A stretch of 64,000 bases of DNA, taken from the NCBI RefSeq assembly GCF_041734645.1, contig NZ_CP162010.1, forward strand, positions 1,858,255 to 1,922,254. Direction: 5' to 3'. Below are positions 19,001 to 27,138 of this stretch, one piece after another (position 1 is the first letter of the stretch; each line of letters opens with the position of its first letter). The notes under the pieces were generated by a model that was not told where the DNA came from, did not search any database, and saw nothing but the letters and a program-made list of their open reading frames with translations. This DNA comes from Rodentibacter sp901420285 (GTDB taxonomy: Bacteria; Pseudomonadota; Gammaproteobacteria; Enterobacterales; Pasteurellaceae). Both the position numbers and the translations under genes were made by a program.

Positions 19001-22000
19001 CGTTTTCAAGATAGCTATCGCCCAATTCAATATCGCCACCTGCGAGAATCTGTCCGGGTAAGGATTGGGTCACGGTTGTTTTAATGACTTTTTCTTCTTT
19101 TACCTGCATCGTCCAGCGATCCCGATAATGGTCTGGCAACTTGCCATTACTTGCTTGAATTCGCTGATTAAGTTGATTAAACGCCTCGGCGTTTTTTTCT
19201 GCCCAATCCGTATAATCTTTTAACGCTTCATTGTAGCGCGTGATATCTTGCCGATAAGCCACCATTTCCGCCGTGTATTTTGCCATCGCTTCGTCATATT
19301 GCGCTTTACGGACGGGATTTCTCGCCTGTCGTTTGTTTAATGCCTTCGGCTTTGTTGGCTCGGCACGAATACTCGGTAGGTTTTCAACCTTTGGCGCATC
19401 TTTCGGCACATCAACACCGAAACGTTGCCAAATGCCGTAATTGCCGTCATAAACCGTGGACGGTTTGACATAACAAAGCGATGGATCAGACTTAGCACAC
19501 GCGTTTTGGTTAGCCGGCGGAATATAACCGGCATCAAGTTCGTCATCGGACAGCTTGCGTTCGAGATGGGTGTTCCAAACGAGATCGTAAACCCCGGCTT
19601 TATTTTTCCCCGGCGTACGACGTTGATCAAAGCGATCCATTTTCACTTTGCCACCCGCATTAAAATTCGTGCCGTTGACTCCGACCATCACATATTCGAC
19701 TTCATTTTTATTGCCTTCGTCAGGGTACTCCGCCAATGCGGTGCCGAAATGCGTATTCGTATTAAAGGTTTGTTTAACGTGATTAAGCCCCATGCGGTCT
19801 TCCGCTTCGATGATAGCGCTTTGATTGCGAAGTACGTCCGCCTCGCCTTCGGCTTGATCTTCAGCATTTAAATGCTCACCAAATTCAATTTGACCGCCAC
19901 TGTAAATGGTGGTACCACCTTTTTTGTCCGCTTCGTAAATTGCCGTGTCATTAATGATCGCTTTGCCGGCAAGCACAACTTTTTGACGACCGGCAATGGT
20001 CGCCGAATTCACTTTCCCATTCGCATCACGTTCATCACGGTTTTCAATTTTGTCGGCTTGAAGGGCAACATGATCGCCGTAAATACGTCCGCTTCCCAAG
20101 TTATCAAGGTGAGCGGCTTTAATCACGGTTTTACTGTTGTCTTCATCAGAAAACGAATTGATTAAACCGCGGTTCGTGACGTTGCCCACTGCCGTTACAC
20201 GGGTTTCACCGCTGCTTAACCGCCCGTTTTCTTGGTTATCCACATTTTGCGCATTAATGGTCAGCTGCTCAGCAGCGGAAAGTTTATGATTATTTCGTAC
20301 GTTACCTGCGGTATTCAGGGTAAATTCGGTCTCGGCATTAATATCGCGCTTGGTATTAAAATCATGCTGTAGCGTCAAACGCAGTTTATCGGCTTCTAAA
20401 TGACCGTCTTCGCTAATCGAACGCGCATGCATCGCTAAAATATTGCCGGCCTGCAAACGTCCGTCATCGTTATTAATCACAAGATTTTCGCCATTAATTT
20501 CCGCATTTCCCCACGTTAAGACTTCACCTTTTTGATTATTGAAGGCTTGTGCTACATTTAGTCGCCCTGCATTTTGCACATAAATTCCCCCCTCGGTATT
20601 ATTCACTGCTTGCGCATTTAACTTGAGGTTGTTGGCTGAAATTCCCTGCGTAATGACGTTCCCGGCGGAATTTTTTGTGTCTTCGTTATTAATATTCTGC
20701 GTATGGATCGTTACATTGCCCGCCTGAATAAAAGAGCCGGATTCTCCGACTTTATTATTCAAAATAGTCGGCATCGATAAATTCAACGTTTCGGCAACCT
20801 GAACAACCCCACCGCGATTATCAAACCGATCAGATTGAATAGACAGCTTACCAAGGCTGATAATTTTGCCGCCATCTCGGTTATTTATTTCATTATTTAC
20901 CTGAATTCGTCCATCTTCATCGCCATAAATCAATCCATTTTCATTGTTAAGCGATCGAGCGACAATGTCGGTATTTGTCGTACCTTTAATCATGCCTTGC
21001 GCATTATTTAAATCAGCAGTTACGTGCAGGACAAGGCCTGCCGAGGACAGCAGTAATCCTTGCTGGCGATTATCCAGAGAGTCAACCTGAATGCGACTCG
21101 TCACGCCATTAATACGCCCTTCGCGATTATCAATTTGTTGCTGAACCTCAATTTGCTGATTGCCTTGAGCGGAAATGGCCCCACGTCGATTCTCTAATTG
21201 CGTCACATCAATTTGTTGATGAGCGCCGGAAAGCATTTTTCCTTCCGAATTGAACAGATTTACCGCGCGAATTTGTTGTCCGCCCAAACTGACGAGCTGA
21301 CCTTGTCGGTTATTAATCTCTTGAGCATTAACCGATAAACGCCCTTGGGTCGCGATATTAGCCGCTTGATTGTCGATGCGGTCGGCTTGAAGCCTAAGCT
21401 CATTTGTACCGCGTTGTACCCAAGTTCCGCCTTGGTTATTTAAATTTTGCTGATTTGTGGCAATGGCATTCGCATTAAGTTGGCTTGCCTTTGTAGAAAG
21501 CGTGTTCGGTGTAGCTAAATCCAGTTTATCGGTCGCATAAATATGGGCGTGATTAAGGTTTAAATTCGCTTGTTTTGAATTGACGGCAATATCGTGCCCC
21601 ACGCTTTGGCTGTGGTCGAGCTTGATTTCGTCGGCTTCAACTTTGATTTTCCCCGAGGCAATGTGTCGACCTTGTGAAATGACTTTTTCCTCGGCGTTTA
21701 ATCTAATGTCGCTGCCATGCGGATGGGCAGCATCAAGCGTGCGAACGGTTTGGCCGTTTTGTTCAACGGAATTGACACCGGCGGCAATGCGCGCATTTTT
21801 TGAAGCGGAAATGGCTTTCGCTTGATATTCAATGTTGCCTTTCGCTGCCGTTTCGCCGCTTTGCTTTATTTGCGCTTTGGCTTGAATTGCCACGCCGGCG
21901 TGTTGAGCGATAAGCGAACCATGCTGTTCGACATTGCTTTGGGAAGCTAATTGAATCTTGCCATGTTTGGTTTCAATTTTACCGCTATTTTGAATGTCGC

Positions 22001-23213
22001 CTTTGGTTTGGAGGTCTGCTTGTTGGGTTGCGCTGAGGGTGCCTTCGTTGACAATTCGCCCTTGGCTGTCAATTTGCACATTGCCTGCCGAGGCGCCGAT
22101 ATGGCCGGCATTGCGTACGCCTAAACCCGTGCCGTTATCCACCAGCGTAATTTTCTCGGCGTACATACCGCCGAGGTGGCTGACGTCCACGCTGTAAACT
22201 GGGTTTTCGGCGTCCTCCGCGTTCAATGCGGTGCTATTTTGAGGGTTCAATGCGGTGCTATTTGGGGCGTTCACGTGGTCGCCAACGTACACGACGCTTT
22301 GATTATTCTTGTCGACTTTGTTTTGGCCGGTGGTGACTTTAATGCCTTTGTTCGCCCACAGGCCGCCGTCAATTTGCGCCCGTTCGGCGATGATGTCGGT
22401 ATAATCGGCTTGGCGGTTGTCCAGCCCGTTGCTGCCGACGCTAAGCTTGCCGCCTTTGACTTCAAAGCCTTTTAATTCGCCGTTTTCCATTTGTGCGCGG
22501 CCCGTCGTCATTGTTGCTCTGCCGGCATTGATGATGCCGCAGCCGTCGCACGCAATGCCGTTCGGGTTGGCAATCACTACATCGGCTTTTCGCCCCGCCA
22601 CTTCCACATAACCTTTTAAGCGGCTCGGATTTGCCGAATTCACTTCGTTTAAAATCACTTTCGCTTCGCCGCGCGCCAAATTCGGGTTGCCCTGCACCCA
22701 GCCGGCCATCTGTGTTTGCGCGGCGTTGCGCGCATTGTTTAAAATTGCGCCTTTTTCGGCGACGTCAAATTGAGCATATTGATTACGCGACACGCCCGCC
22801 GCGCTCGGCGTTTGGATGTTCACTTGTGGCAAGCTGTTGGCCGTGTGCAGAATCGTTGCCTGTTGATTGCTTGGTGCGGATTTATCGGCGCGAATGGCCA
22901 TTTCCGCCGCACCGTTTGGCACCGCATTGGCGACCGGATTTGGCGCCGCCAAGGCGCTCTCGGACAAACTCACCCAGCCCAAAGCCAACATCAGCCCGAA
23001 ACAAAGCGGCTTTAAAGACAGCGTCAATGCGGTGCCATTTTGGAACTTCAATGCGGTGCTATTTTGAAGGTTCAATGCGGTGCTATTTTGACCTTCCGCC
23101 ACCGCTTGATTGTTTTCATCCGCCGCTTTGCCTTGCGCTTTTGCCAATTCGGACACGACCACCGGTTGATTTAACACGCGGCTGAAAATAACTTTGTAGT
23201 GATGTTTGTTCAT
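13026..23213 (-). CDS. cdiA: Two-partner secretion exoprotein, CdiA-type contact-dependent inhibition effector
   Basis: A 3395-residue filamentous-haemagglutinin-like protein. It starts with an extended signal peptide (MNKHHYKVIFSRVLNQPVVVSELAK), a hydrophobic core and an ALAA cleavage site near residue 90, then the TPS secretion domain with NPNGIACDGCGIINAGRA, which CdiB recognises. Long FHA beta-helix repeats follow (many NNRxGxL/LDNRQ units, then L-x-A repeats). Near residue 3070 is a degenerate VENN-type boundary (VANNAVEYN). The last ~320 residues form the toxin region, with pretoxin cysteines (SACSNGVSSQACQ) and a C-terminal domain ending GNAHFNIKD whose activity I cannot name. Immunity and transporter genes flank it. 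Oddities are three tandem NSTAL-type inserts between the signal parts and two more in the TPS domain, all from the dispersed repeat. The frame is intact throughout. Confidence 0.93.
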   Translation of the reverse strand: MNKHHYKVIFSRVLNQPVVVSELAKAQGKAADENNQAVAEGQNSTALNLQNSTALKFQNGTALTLSLKPLCFGLMLALGWVSLSESALAAPNPVANAVPNGAAEMAIRADKSAPSNQQATILHTANSLPQVNIQTPSAAGVSRNQYAQFDVAEKGAILNNARNAAQTQMAGWVQGNPNLARGEAKVILNEVNSANPSRLKGYVEVAGRKADVVIANPNGIACDGCGIINAGRATMTTGRAQMENGELKGFEVKGGKLSVGSNGLDNRQADYTDIIAERAQIDGGLWANKGIKVTTGQNKVDKNNQSVVYVGDHVNAPNSTALNPQNSTALNAEDAENPVYSVDVSHLGGMYAEKITLVDNGTGLGVRNAGHIGASAGNVQIDSQGRIVNEGTLSATQQADLQTKGDIQNSGKIETKHGKIQLASQSNVEQHGSLIAQHAGVAIQAKAQIKQSGETAAKGNIEYQAKAISASKNARIAAGVNSVEQNGQTVRTLDAAHPHGSDIRLNAEEKVISQGRHIASGKIKVEADEIKLDHSQSVGHDIAVNSKQANLNLNHAHIYATDKLDLATPNTLSTKASQLNANAIATNQQNLNNQGGTWVQRGTNELRLQADRIDNQAANIATQGRLSVNAQEINNRQGQLVSLGGQQIRAVNLFNSEGKMLSGAHQQIDVTQLENRRGAISAQGNQQIEVQQQIDNREGRINGVTSRIQVDSLDNRQQGLLLSSAGLVLHVTADLNNAQGMIKGTTNTDIVARSLNNENGLIYGDEDGRIQVNNEINNRDGGKIISLGKLSIQSDRFDNRGGVVQVAETLNLSMPTILNNKVGESGSFIQAGNVTIHTQNINNEDTKNSAGNVITQGISANNLKLNAQAVNNTEGGIYVQNAGRLNVAQAFNNQKGEVLTWGNAEINGENLVINNDDGRLQAGNILAMHARSISEDGHLEADKLRLTLQHDFNTKRDINAETEFTLNTAGNVRNNHKLSAAEQLTINAQNVDNQENGRLSSGETRVTAVGNVTNRGLINSFSDEDNSKTVIKAAHLDNLGSGRIYGDHVALQADKIENRDERDANGKVNSATIAGRQKVVLAGKAIINDTAIYEADKKGGTTIYSGGQIEFGEHLNAEDQAEGEADVLRNQSAIIEAEDRMGLNHVKQTFNTNTHFGTALAEYPDEGNKNEVEYVMVGVNGTNFNAGGKVKMDRFDQRRTPGKNKAGVYDLVWNTHLERKLSDDELDAGYIPPANQNACAKSDPSLCYVKPSTVYDGNYGIWQRFGVDVPKDAPKVENLPSIRAEPTKPKALNKRQARNPVRKAQYDEAMAKYTAEMVAYRQDITRYNEALKDYTDWAEKNAEAFNQLNQRIQASNGKLPDHYRDRWTMQVKEEKVIKTTVTQSLPGQILAGGDIELGDSYLENDKSTLIAGGLLHKANGELSNLDEKGIESRQLYGTAKWVHPRWRGKLKGWRWYGDNYNDVVKRREENKSFDMNLFTALTQANKQTANPFYTDQSEHKIKQHNGVELTDLTPMKVRYADKPAGLQQIDSRWDDRLEIRTIQPDSRLPTQSLYRINPTATGRPIIETDPAFTNKNRWLSSDYMFNQLRSDPQNMLKRLGDGYYEQRLVREQMNRLTGRHFGGNNRTFEEQYKALMDAGVTFAQKFNLTVGISLTPAQTAQLTSDIVWLEKQTVTLPSGKQVEALVPRVYAVVKKGDLDGNGTLISAEKLYVKGTEFINQGTIAGKDFTDINTENFKNSGKLSGGVLNVTAAGQLENIGGTLEADRAMLLRAMGDFIHRSTTQTNEIKAHGLSRTETNLDRNALLYVRGENGVLSVSADNITLDGAQVLNEGKGLTLLDAKNGLNLTALSVGYDEKLGQSNSYRNANLQDVVTSSVKGRGDVQLQAKNIHTDGGELEAAQRLTLIAENDAVLGAADKTATLEQYAKTKSRGFLSSHSSERYTYDKLSVHEATRLQGKNIELSAKHEIRLQGTQAKATENLVATAGGEINVDTLMNRHASVNWEKHKKSGLSRAFSGGVAQIGYQRSKSDFDAKGYDETVIGSQLATEQGDLTLNARKDIKVNASRLASGGDMMLSAKNVSFNAVLERHDDEIHRKQKASGLGLGFVYGPESRAKENYRQKEAQGSANTLVGKGLTAQEAVSDAAESTARGLQPYLRHNQYQSHKFTQKDEAKISELDAGGKLSMQAREGNILSQGGRISAEGDAQFIAKNNVEFGTATHTQGQQANSRQKGFSADGLNKYVAGVHLQHENGNTAMVQETGGSLSIGGNSTTIAEQGDIILKGTALVAQGHNRLQANEGNITLLTAETRDDSRQARKGHAIGEAVISDTERFFGYNRTRMNQSGERVVHQGSQLTSLNDSIEVYAGKNYRQTASDVLAKDRVNINAQNITMNNAFNHQANSQSESDLKIGQFARVKSPIIDLLNTIESAVKNKKASDRLNAANAMSIAAQGYNVYDLVSRNLKGNPKDSTYLLRIESGSGVAHSRQSQAGLADISVGNRINAKDIALIARGDDAQKTNEKGEQKLGDINLTHTDLTSRDAHGHRIEGSQINLTGHELNILAGESRTQFKARNQSVGVEVGVAATLGAQTGVGVYARVGASSGKEDGESKTYQASHLEAQTVALNSQGDTNLLGSQIKGNTITTNVGGKLNIESLQDEEHFKTKSSGGGLEVEFGFGNNWSASGYGNASSGKTSRKQVKEQAGIFAEEGGYHIDAKDVHLKGAVIASTNAQNSTLKTNTLTFEDIQNESSSKAASASISGSIKESKEKWVDNETGEKVKPHSPNSTFIPSQRSGGLSPGLPMLQQSSDSSITKATLTEGAVILNKDTHPTQTTAKELGINTDLAQANNQVAQTKDVKAQIQEQQQIATAVGHVKSAVETYTSNQREAAEQEVRRLKSHLATAESQGNQQAINKLKDELIQAETQAENWGTGGSTKRAIDAITNAGLIALSGGRTQSVATAAASPYVNQLIKKATEDYPALNIPTHILWGAVEAELTGGNAQTGAISTAAGELGARYLTEHLYGKEAKDLTETERSQIKEMAKALAGVAGGLAAAGQDAGAVKMLSESSIGATVANNAVEYNYLFRQEAEEKAVLARKFKNNQATEEEKARLSYLEKLDSERDRAIISACSNGVSSQACQSLVNEADYARFGYEQNLSYNLKFKELYPQDYQNVEAILKGKDANSVEFEKIAINLAKENNMSLAEAKSFLNKVYTYKAFAELVGAVRAGTALNYAGAKLPKGANANEVLPVVGKTKGYENQDIRISNGAENIALYPKLKEQLIKESFKGIASQDSRLQAVYDGLNKDLNYGIKGIISSSESDRLGKLWVGEGYSEVRNPKGEIIGYNSQDKLRGYRIPSKKNSPYAETGIQSNFETYRINPITNEKEKIGNAHFNIKD
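14602..14675 (-). repeat. 74-bp direct repeat shared with the orphan toxin cassette, cdiA copy
   Basis: Near-identical to 10879-10952. Recombination between the two direct copies would delete about 3.7 kb, including the current cdiA-CT and cdiI, and fuse orphan toxin 2 and its immunity gene to cdiA. Confidence 0.9.
22222..22265 (-). repeat. 24-bp tandem pair of the dispersed repeat inside the cdiA TPS domain
   Basis: Two exact 11-mers at 22224-22234 and 22248-22258, spaced 24 nt, each followed by TATTT. They encode two successive NSTALN blocks (residues ~316-330), both Asn-X-Thr sites. Confidence 0.9.
23023..23092 (-). repeat. 24-bp tandem triplet of the dispersed repeat inside the cdiA signal region
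   Basis: Three 11-mers at 23025, 23049 and 23073, each exactly 24 nt apart. They encode QNSTALNL, QNSTALKF and QNGTALTL between the basic ESPR segment and the hydrophobic core, lengthening the signal peptide by about 24 residues. Confidence 0.9.
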
Positions 23214-23275
23214 TATTTTTTTCCTTTATTTCTTTCTTCTTTATTTCAGATGGAACCTTAGAGCATGCTTTTTAT

Positions 23276-25138
23276 TTAAAAACGATAACTGAGGTTGAAT
23301 CCCGTCGTGACATGACTTGTACGAAATCCTTCCGGTTTACGTATCGGTGTGCCGACAAAATATTCGTAATTTAAGCCCCAAAGTTTGCCGCGTAGGCCGA
23401 TGACGCCGCCGGTCAATTTATTGCCCACTTGCCATTCCGGTCGGCTTGAACGCACTTCGCCGTGGTCAAGACCGAGATAGAGCTCATGGCCTTTGTTCAT
23501 GACGTTCCATGCCAATTCATTACGCCACAGCCAGCCGCGTTCGCCGGACAAGGTCAGTTCACCGTCAAAGCCGCGCACGCTGTAACGCCCGCCAAGGCTG
23601 AATTTGTCTTGTTGCACCAATGGCGTAAGGTGCCATTGGGCGTTCCAGTTGGTGTTAAAACGAAAGGCTTGGTTGTGAATGCTGAAGGGGTAGGTGAAAT
23701 CGAGTGAAGCGGTGAGAATTTGCATTCGGGAAGTGCCTTCGCCGAAGGCTTCTTCCGGGGCGCGCAGGGCGCGATGGGCACCGGTGCCGCGTTTGTAATT
23801 GGCGGTAAGTTGAAGCGTGGCCTGCCCGAGATATTGCGTATGGCTTAGTCCCACTTCCCAGCCGGCCGTTCGACGGCGTTGTACTTCGATTTCGGTGTCA
23901 TTGATGTAATTGGACGATTGGCGCGCCCACAGCGCCGCATTGAGATAGGTTTTGTGTTGACTGCCACGGGTAATCAAACGGCTTAAATTCGCTTTCATTT
24001 GTCGGCTTTCGCCGGAATAGGTGTAGGATTCAAAGGCGCCGGCAACAGTTTGATGATAAGTGTAACGCGAGCCGGAAAGGGCGAATAAATAATTTTGCCA
24101 AGGAATCGAATAATACAGGCTGACATTTTTGCTGCCGTAATCGCCTTCGGCTTTGTCACTGTCGCGTTTGAAACTGCGCGTGCCGCTAAGGTAAAACAGG
24201 TCATTTAAGCGCAGCGCATTGTCCCAAGAAAAGGTTGCCGAGCCTTGCAAACGTCCGGTTGTCTTTGTGCCGGCATCGTCTAAACCAAGGGTTAAATGAA
24301 AAGGCAGGCTTTGTTTATATTGAATCACCACGTCCGTTTCGCCTACCGAGTCGGTAGGCGTCAATTCAATGTCGCTCTCCGCACTCGGCACGCGTTTTAA
24401 ATTTTCCAGGCCTTGCTCAATATCGCGCACATTTAATATATCGCCTTGTGCTATCGGCATGGCAAACCACAAAGTGCCGCGCGTAGCAAAGGGAATCGCG
24501 CTTCGGTCTTGTAATTGAATGCGCCCGACTTTGCCCGGAATCACCGTGAGCACTAACCTTCCCGAACGCAAATCTTGTGGCGCCACCACCACGCGCGTGG
24601 TTACAAAGCCATCATCAATCAGCTGATTTTGAATGCGACGCAACAGCACATTAATACCTTGCGAACCGATACAGACCGGCAGAGCAAAATCACCTTCGGC
24701 ATAGGCGGCCTGCAAGGCCCAAGAAAAACGGCTTGGTTGAATCCGTTGCAGCGGTTTAGATGCCGTTTTGAGCACCGCATTGGCGGGTTGGGCGGTATCG
24801 GCATTGGCATTGGCATTGACATCAGCATCAGCACCGGCATCGGCATCGGCATCGGCATCGGCATTAAAATCGGTGAGAACCAGTTGATTAATTGGAAAGC
24901 ATGGTGCTTCGTTGACCGGAAAAGCAACAGATTTCGTTTTTTCGCTTTCCAAGTGCACGTTTGGATTTTGCACTTGCTGCGCTTGAATTTCCGCATCAAG
25001 CGCGGTTTGTTGTTGCTGTTGGCGGGCACTGAATTGCTTTTCGGCGGTGGAGGGAGTGGAGGGTGCGGCTAATGCAATTGAAGATAAACCCGAAATAAAA
25101 ACAGATAAAACAAGTTGGGATAAATGGATTTTTTGCAT
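23276..25138 (-). CDS. cdiB: TpsB outer-membrane transporter for CdiA
   Basis: A 620-residue two-partner-secretion pore. A signal peptide (cleavage after SIALA) precedes an N-terminal Gln/Ala-rich helix (residues ~30-55), POTRA domains (CFPINQLVL...; LVLTVIPGKVGRIQL) and a 16-strand barrel, with VRGF (lid loop L6) in SVRGFDGELTLSGERG and a C-terminal phenylalanine (NLSYRF). It transports CdiA across the outer membrane. It lies 62 nt upstream of cdiA as the first gene of the operon. The first POTRA domain is split by an Asp-Ala repeat tract. Confidence 0.94.
   Translation of the reverse strand: MQKIHLSQLVLSVFISGLSSIALAAPSTPSTAEKQFSARQQQQQTALDAEIQAQQVQNPNVHLESEKTKSVAFPVNEAPCFPINQLVLTDFNADADADADAGADADVNANANADTAQPANAVLKTASKPLQRIQPSRFSWALQAAYAEGDFALPVCIGSQGINVLLRRIQNQLIDDGFVTTRVVVAPQDLRSGRLVLTVIPGKVGRIQLQDRSAIPFATRGTLWFAMPIAQGDILNVRDIEQGLENLKRVPSAESDIELTPTDSVGETDVVIQYKQSLPFHLTLGLDDAGTKTTGRLQGSATFSWDNALRLNDLFYLSGTRSFKRDSDKAEGDYGSKNVSLYYSIPWQNYLFALSGSRYTYHQTVAGAFESYTYSGESRQMKANLSRLITRGSQHKTYLNAALWARQSSNYINDTEIEVQRRRTAGWEVGLSHTQYLGQATLQLTANYKRGTGAHRALRAPEEAFGEGTSRMQILTASLDFTYPFSIHNQAFRFNTNWNAQWHLTPLVQQDKFSLGGRYSVRGFDGELTLSGERGWLWRNELAWNVMNKGHELYLGLDHGEVRSSRPEWQVGNKLTGGVIGLRGKLWGLNYEYFVGTPIRKPEGFRTSHVTTGFNLSYRF
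24796..24866 (-). repeat. Six-base microsatellite encoding (Asp-Ala)n in cdiB
   Basis: Imperfect GGCATC/GGCATT units on the plus strand encode DADADADADAGADADVNANA after LVLTDFN. Because each unit is 6 bp, changes in copy number keep the frame and vary only the linker length. Confidence 0.85.
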
Positions 25139-25267
25139 AAAAAATAGATAGGTTATTTGTATTTAAATAATGTTTATCTTAAGTAAATATATTAAAAATT
25201 CAATTAATACAATATGTTAAGCAGTAAATTAAACTAATTAACCGTAAAGATTATATCATTGAATAAT
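25139..25267 (-). promoter_or_regulatory. AT-rich region upstream of cdiB
   Basis: This ~130-nt stretch is extremely AT-rich and should carry the promoter of the cdiBAI operon. No single -35/-10 pair is convincing by eye. Confidence 0.4.
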
Positions 25268-25293
25268 AAAAAAGTCGGCATTGGCCGACTTTC
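25268..25293. terminator. Terminator of mscL
   Basis: AAAGTCGGC and GCCGACTTT form a stem followed by a T-run (on the minus strand) 13 nt after the mscL stop. It is symmetric and could act on both strands. Confidence 0.85.
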
Positions 25294-25305
25294 TTTTTTC
25301 AGAGA

Positions 25306-25692
25306 TTATTTTTTTAATAAATCGCGAATTTCCGCAAGCAATTTTTCTTCGTTGGTCGGTTCCGCGACTTTTTCCGCCGGTTTTTTCAGTTTGTTGATGC
25401 CTTTCACCATCATGAATATGGCGAATGCGATAATGATAAAGTCAAAAACGTTTTGGATAAACATACCATAGTTTAAGGTTACCGCCGGAATGTCGCCGTT
25501 TGCCGGTTCTAACACTAATTTCAGATCTTTGAAATCTACGCCGCCGGTTAAGATGCCCAATACCGGCATTACCACGTCGCCCACGAGAGAACTGACGATT
25601 TTGCCGAATGCACCGCCGATAATTACCCCGACGGCCATATCGACCACATTACCGCGCATCGCAAATTCGCGGAATTCCTTGATAAAACTCAT
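25306..25692 (-). CDS. mscL: Large-conductance mechanosensitive channel
   Basis: A 128-residue MscL that opens under membrane tension to release osmolytes after hypo-osmotic shock. It has the N-terminal helix FREFAMRGNVVDMAVGVIIGGAFGKIV, the second transmembrane helix YGMFIQNVFDFIIIAFAIFMM and a charged C-terminal bundle (NEEKLLAEIRDLLKK). Downstream of trkA, as in related genomes. Confidence 0.97.
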   Translation of the reverse strand: MSFIKEFREFAMRGNVVDMAVGVIIGGAFGKIVSSLVGDVVMPVLGILTGGVDFKDLKLVLEPANGDIPAVTLNYGMFIQNVFDFIIIAFAIFMMVKGINKLKKPAEKVAEPTNEEKLLAEIRDLLKK

Positions 25693-25761
25693 TGAATTGT
25701 CCTTTTTAGTTAAATTAAGAGGAGGCGTATTATATGAAGTTGACTTAAAAAGTAAACCTCG

Positions 25762-27138
25762 TTAAAGAAAGAATGAACTCGGCTGGAACAGTTTCTCAAT
25801 GTCGGACACATTTTTCTTGTCGCTTAAATAAATGACTACGTGATCACCGTCCTGAATCTCGAGGTTTTTACGTGCAATCAACACGTCGTTATTACGTAAA
25901 ATCGCACCGATAATGCAACCGATCGGCAAACGAAGATCACGTATGCTTCTACCCACGATATTGGACGTATTGACATCGCCGTGTGCAACGATTTCAATCG
26001 CTTCGGCAATGCCGTGATGTAAACTGGCTACATTTTTCACGTCGCCTTTACGCACGTGCCCGAGCAAAGCGGAAATGGTCGCTTGTTGCGGCGAAACGGC
26101 AATATCTATGGTGCCGCCTTGAATCAAATTGATATACGCCATGCGTTGAATCAACACCATCGCTTTTTGCGCCCCTAAACGTTTCGCCAGCAAGGCGGAC
26201 ATAATATTGGCTTCGTCATCGCTGCTCAAGGAAAGGAACACATCAACGGTTTCGATATGTTCTTCAAATAACAAATTTTGATCGGACGCATCGCCGTGAA
26301 ATACCAGCGTTTTTGATAGCTTTTCCGCCAACATTAGCGCGCGTTCTCCATTGCGTTCAATCAATTTCACCGCGCAATGATCTTCCAATCGCTTCGCCAC
26401 GCCCGCGGCAATATTCCCACCACCGACAATCATCACGCGTTTGTACGGTTTTTCCAACCGCTGTAACTCGCTAATCACCGCTTTAATGTGTTCCGTTGCG
26501 CAAATAAAGGTGATTTCGTCACCTGCTTCGATAATGGTTGAACCTTGCGGCCGAATGGCTTTGTCGTTACGCAAAATCGACACAATGCGGCAATCAATAT
26601 GCGGCATATGTTGTTTAAACGCCGACAATGCATGCCCCACCAAGGCACCGCCGTAATAAGCTTTCACCACCACTATGCTGATGCGATTTTGAGCGAAGTG
26701 CGCCACTTGCAAGGCTCCGGGATAAGCGATTAAACGCGTGATTTCTTCTGTCACCAAATTTTCCGGCGAAATCAAGTGATCAATAGGAATGTTTTCATCA
26801 TTAAACAGCTTGTCTTTTTCACGCAAATATTCGGAATTGCGAATACGCGCAATGCGTGTTGGGGTGTTGAACAGCGTGTAGCCCATTTGACAGGCCACCA
26901 TATTGATTTCGTCCGAGGCGGTGACCGCCACCATCAAATCCGCGTCCGCCGCGCCCGCGTCGCGCAACACCTTCGGTGATGAAGGCGAACCTTGAACCAC
27001 GCGTAAATCGTGCTTTTCCTGCAACGCTTGCAGTTGCGCCGATTCGTTATCCACCAGCGTGATGTCGTTGTCTTCGCTAACCAAACTTTCCGCCAGCGTC
27101 GTGCCCACTTGCCCGGCGCCTAAAATCATAATTTTCAT
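25762..27138 (-). CDS. trkA: Trk potassium uptake regulatory protein TrkA
   Basis: A 458-residue peripheral membrane protein that binds NAD(H) and gates the TrkH/TrkG potassium channel. Two RCK-N nucleotide-binding folds are visible (MKIMILGAGQVGTTLAESL at the start and MIVGGGNIAAGVAKRLE near residue 238), each followed by a TrkA-C domain. The start codon overlaps the stop of the upstream glycosyltransferase gene by 4 nt, indicating translational coupling. Confidence 0.97.
   Translation of the reverse strand: MKIMILGAGQVGTTLAESLVSEDNDITLVDNESAQLQALQEKHDLRVVQGSPSSPKVLRDAGAADADLMVAVTASDEINMVACQMGYTLFNTPTRIARIRNSEYLREKDKLFNDENIPIDHLISPENLVTEEITRLIAYPGALQVAHFAQNRISIVVVKAYYGGALVGHALSAFKQHMPHIDCRIVSILRNDKAIRPQGSTIIEAGDEITFICATEHIKAVISELQRLEKPYKRVMIVGGGNIAAGVAKRLEDHCAVKLIERNGERALMLAEKLSKTLVFHGDASDQNLLFEEHIETVDVFLSLSSDDEANIMSALLAKRLGAQKAMVLIQRMAYINLIQGGTIDIAVSPQQATISALLGHVRKGDVKNVASLHHGIAEAIEIVAHGDVNTSNIVGRSIRDLRLPIGCIIGAILRNNDVLIARKNLEIQDGDHVVIYLSDKKNVSDIEKLFQPSSFFL

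Noticed and set aside
22222..23092. Tandem 24-bp arrays considered as a CRISPR array
   Set aside because: Units are adjacent and in frame inside cdiA; there are no variable spacers or cas genes.
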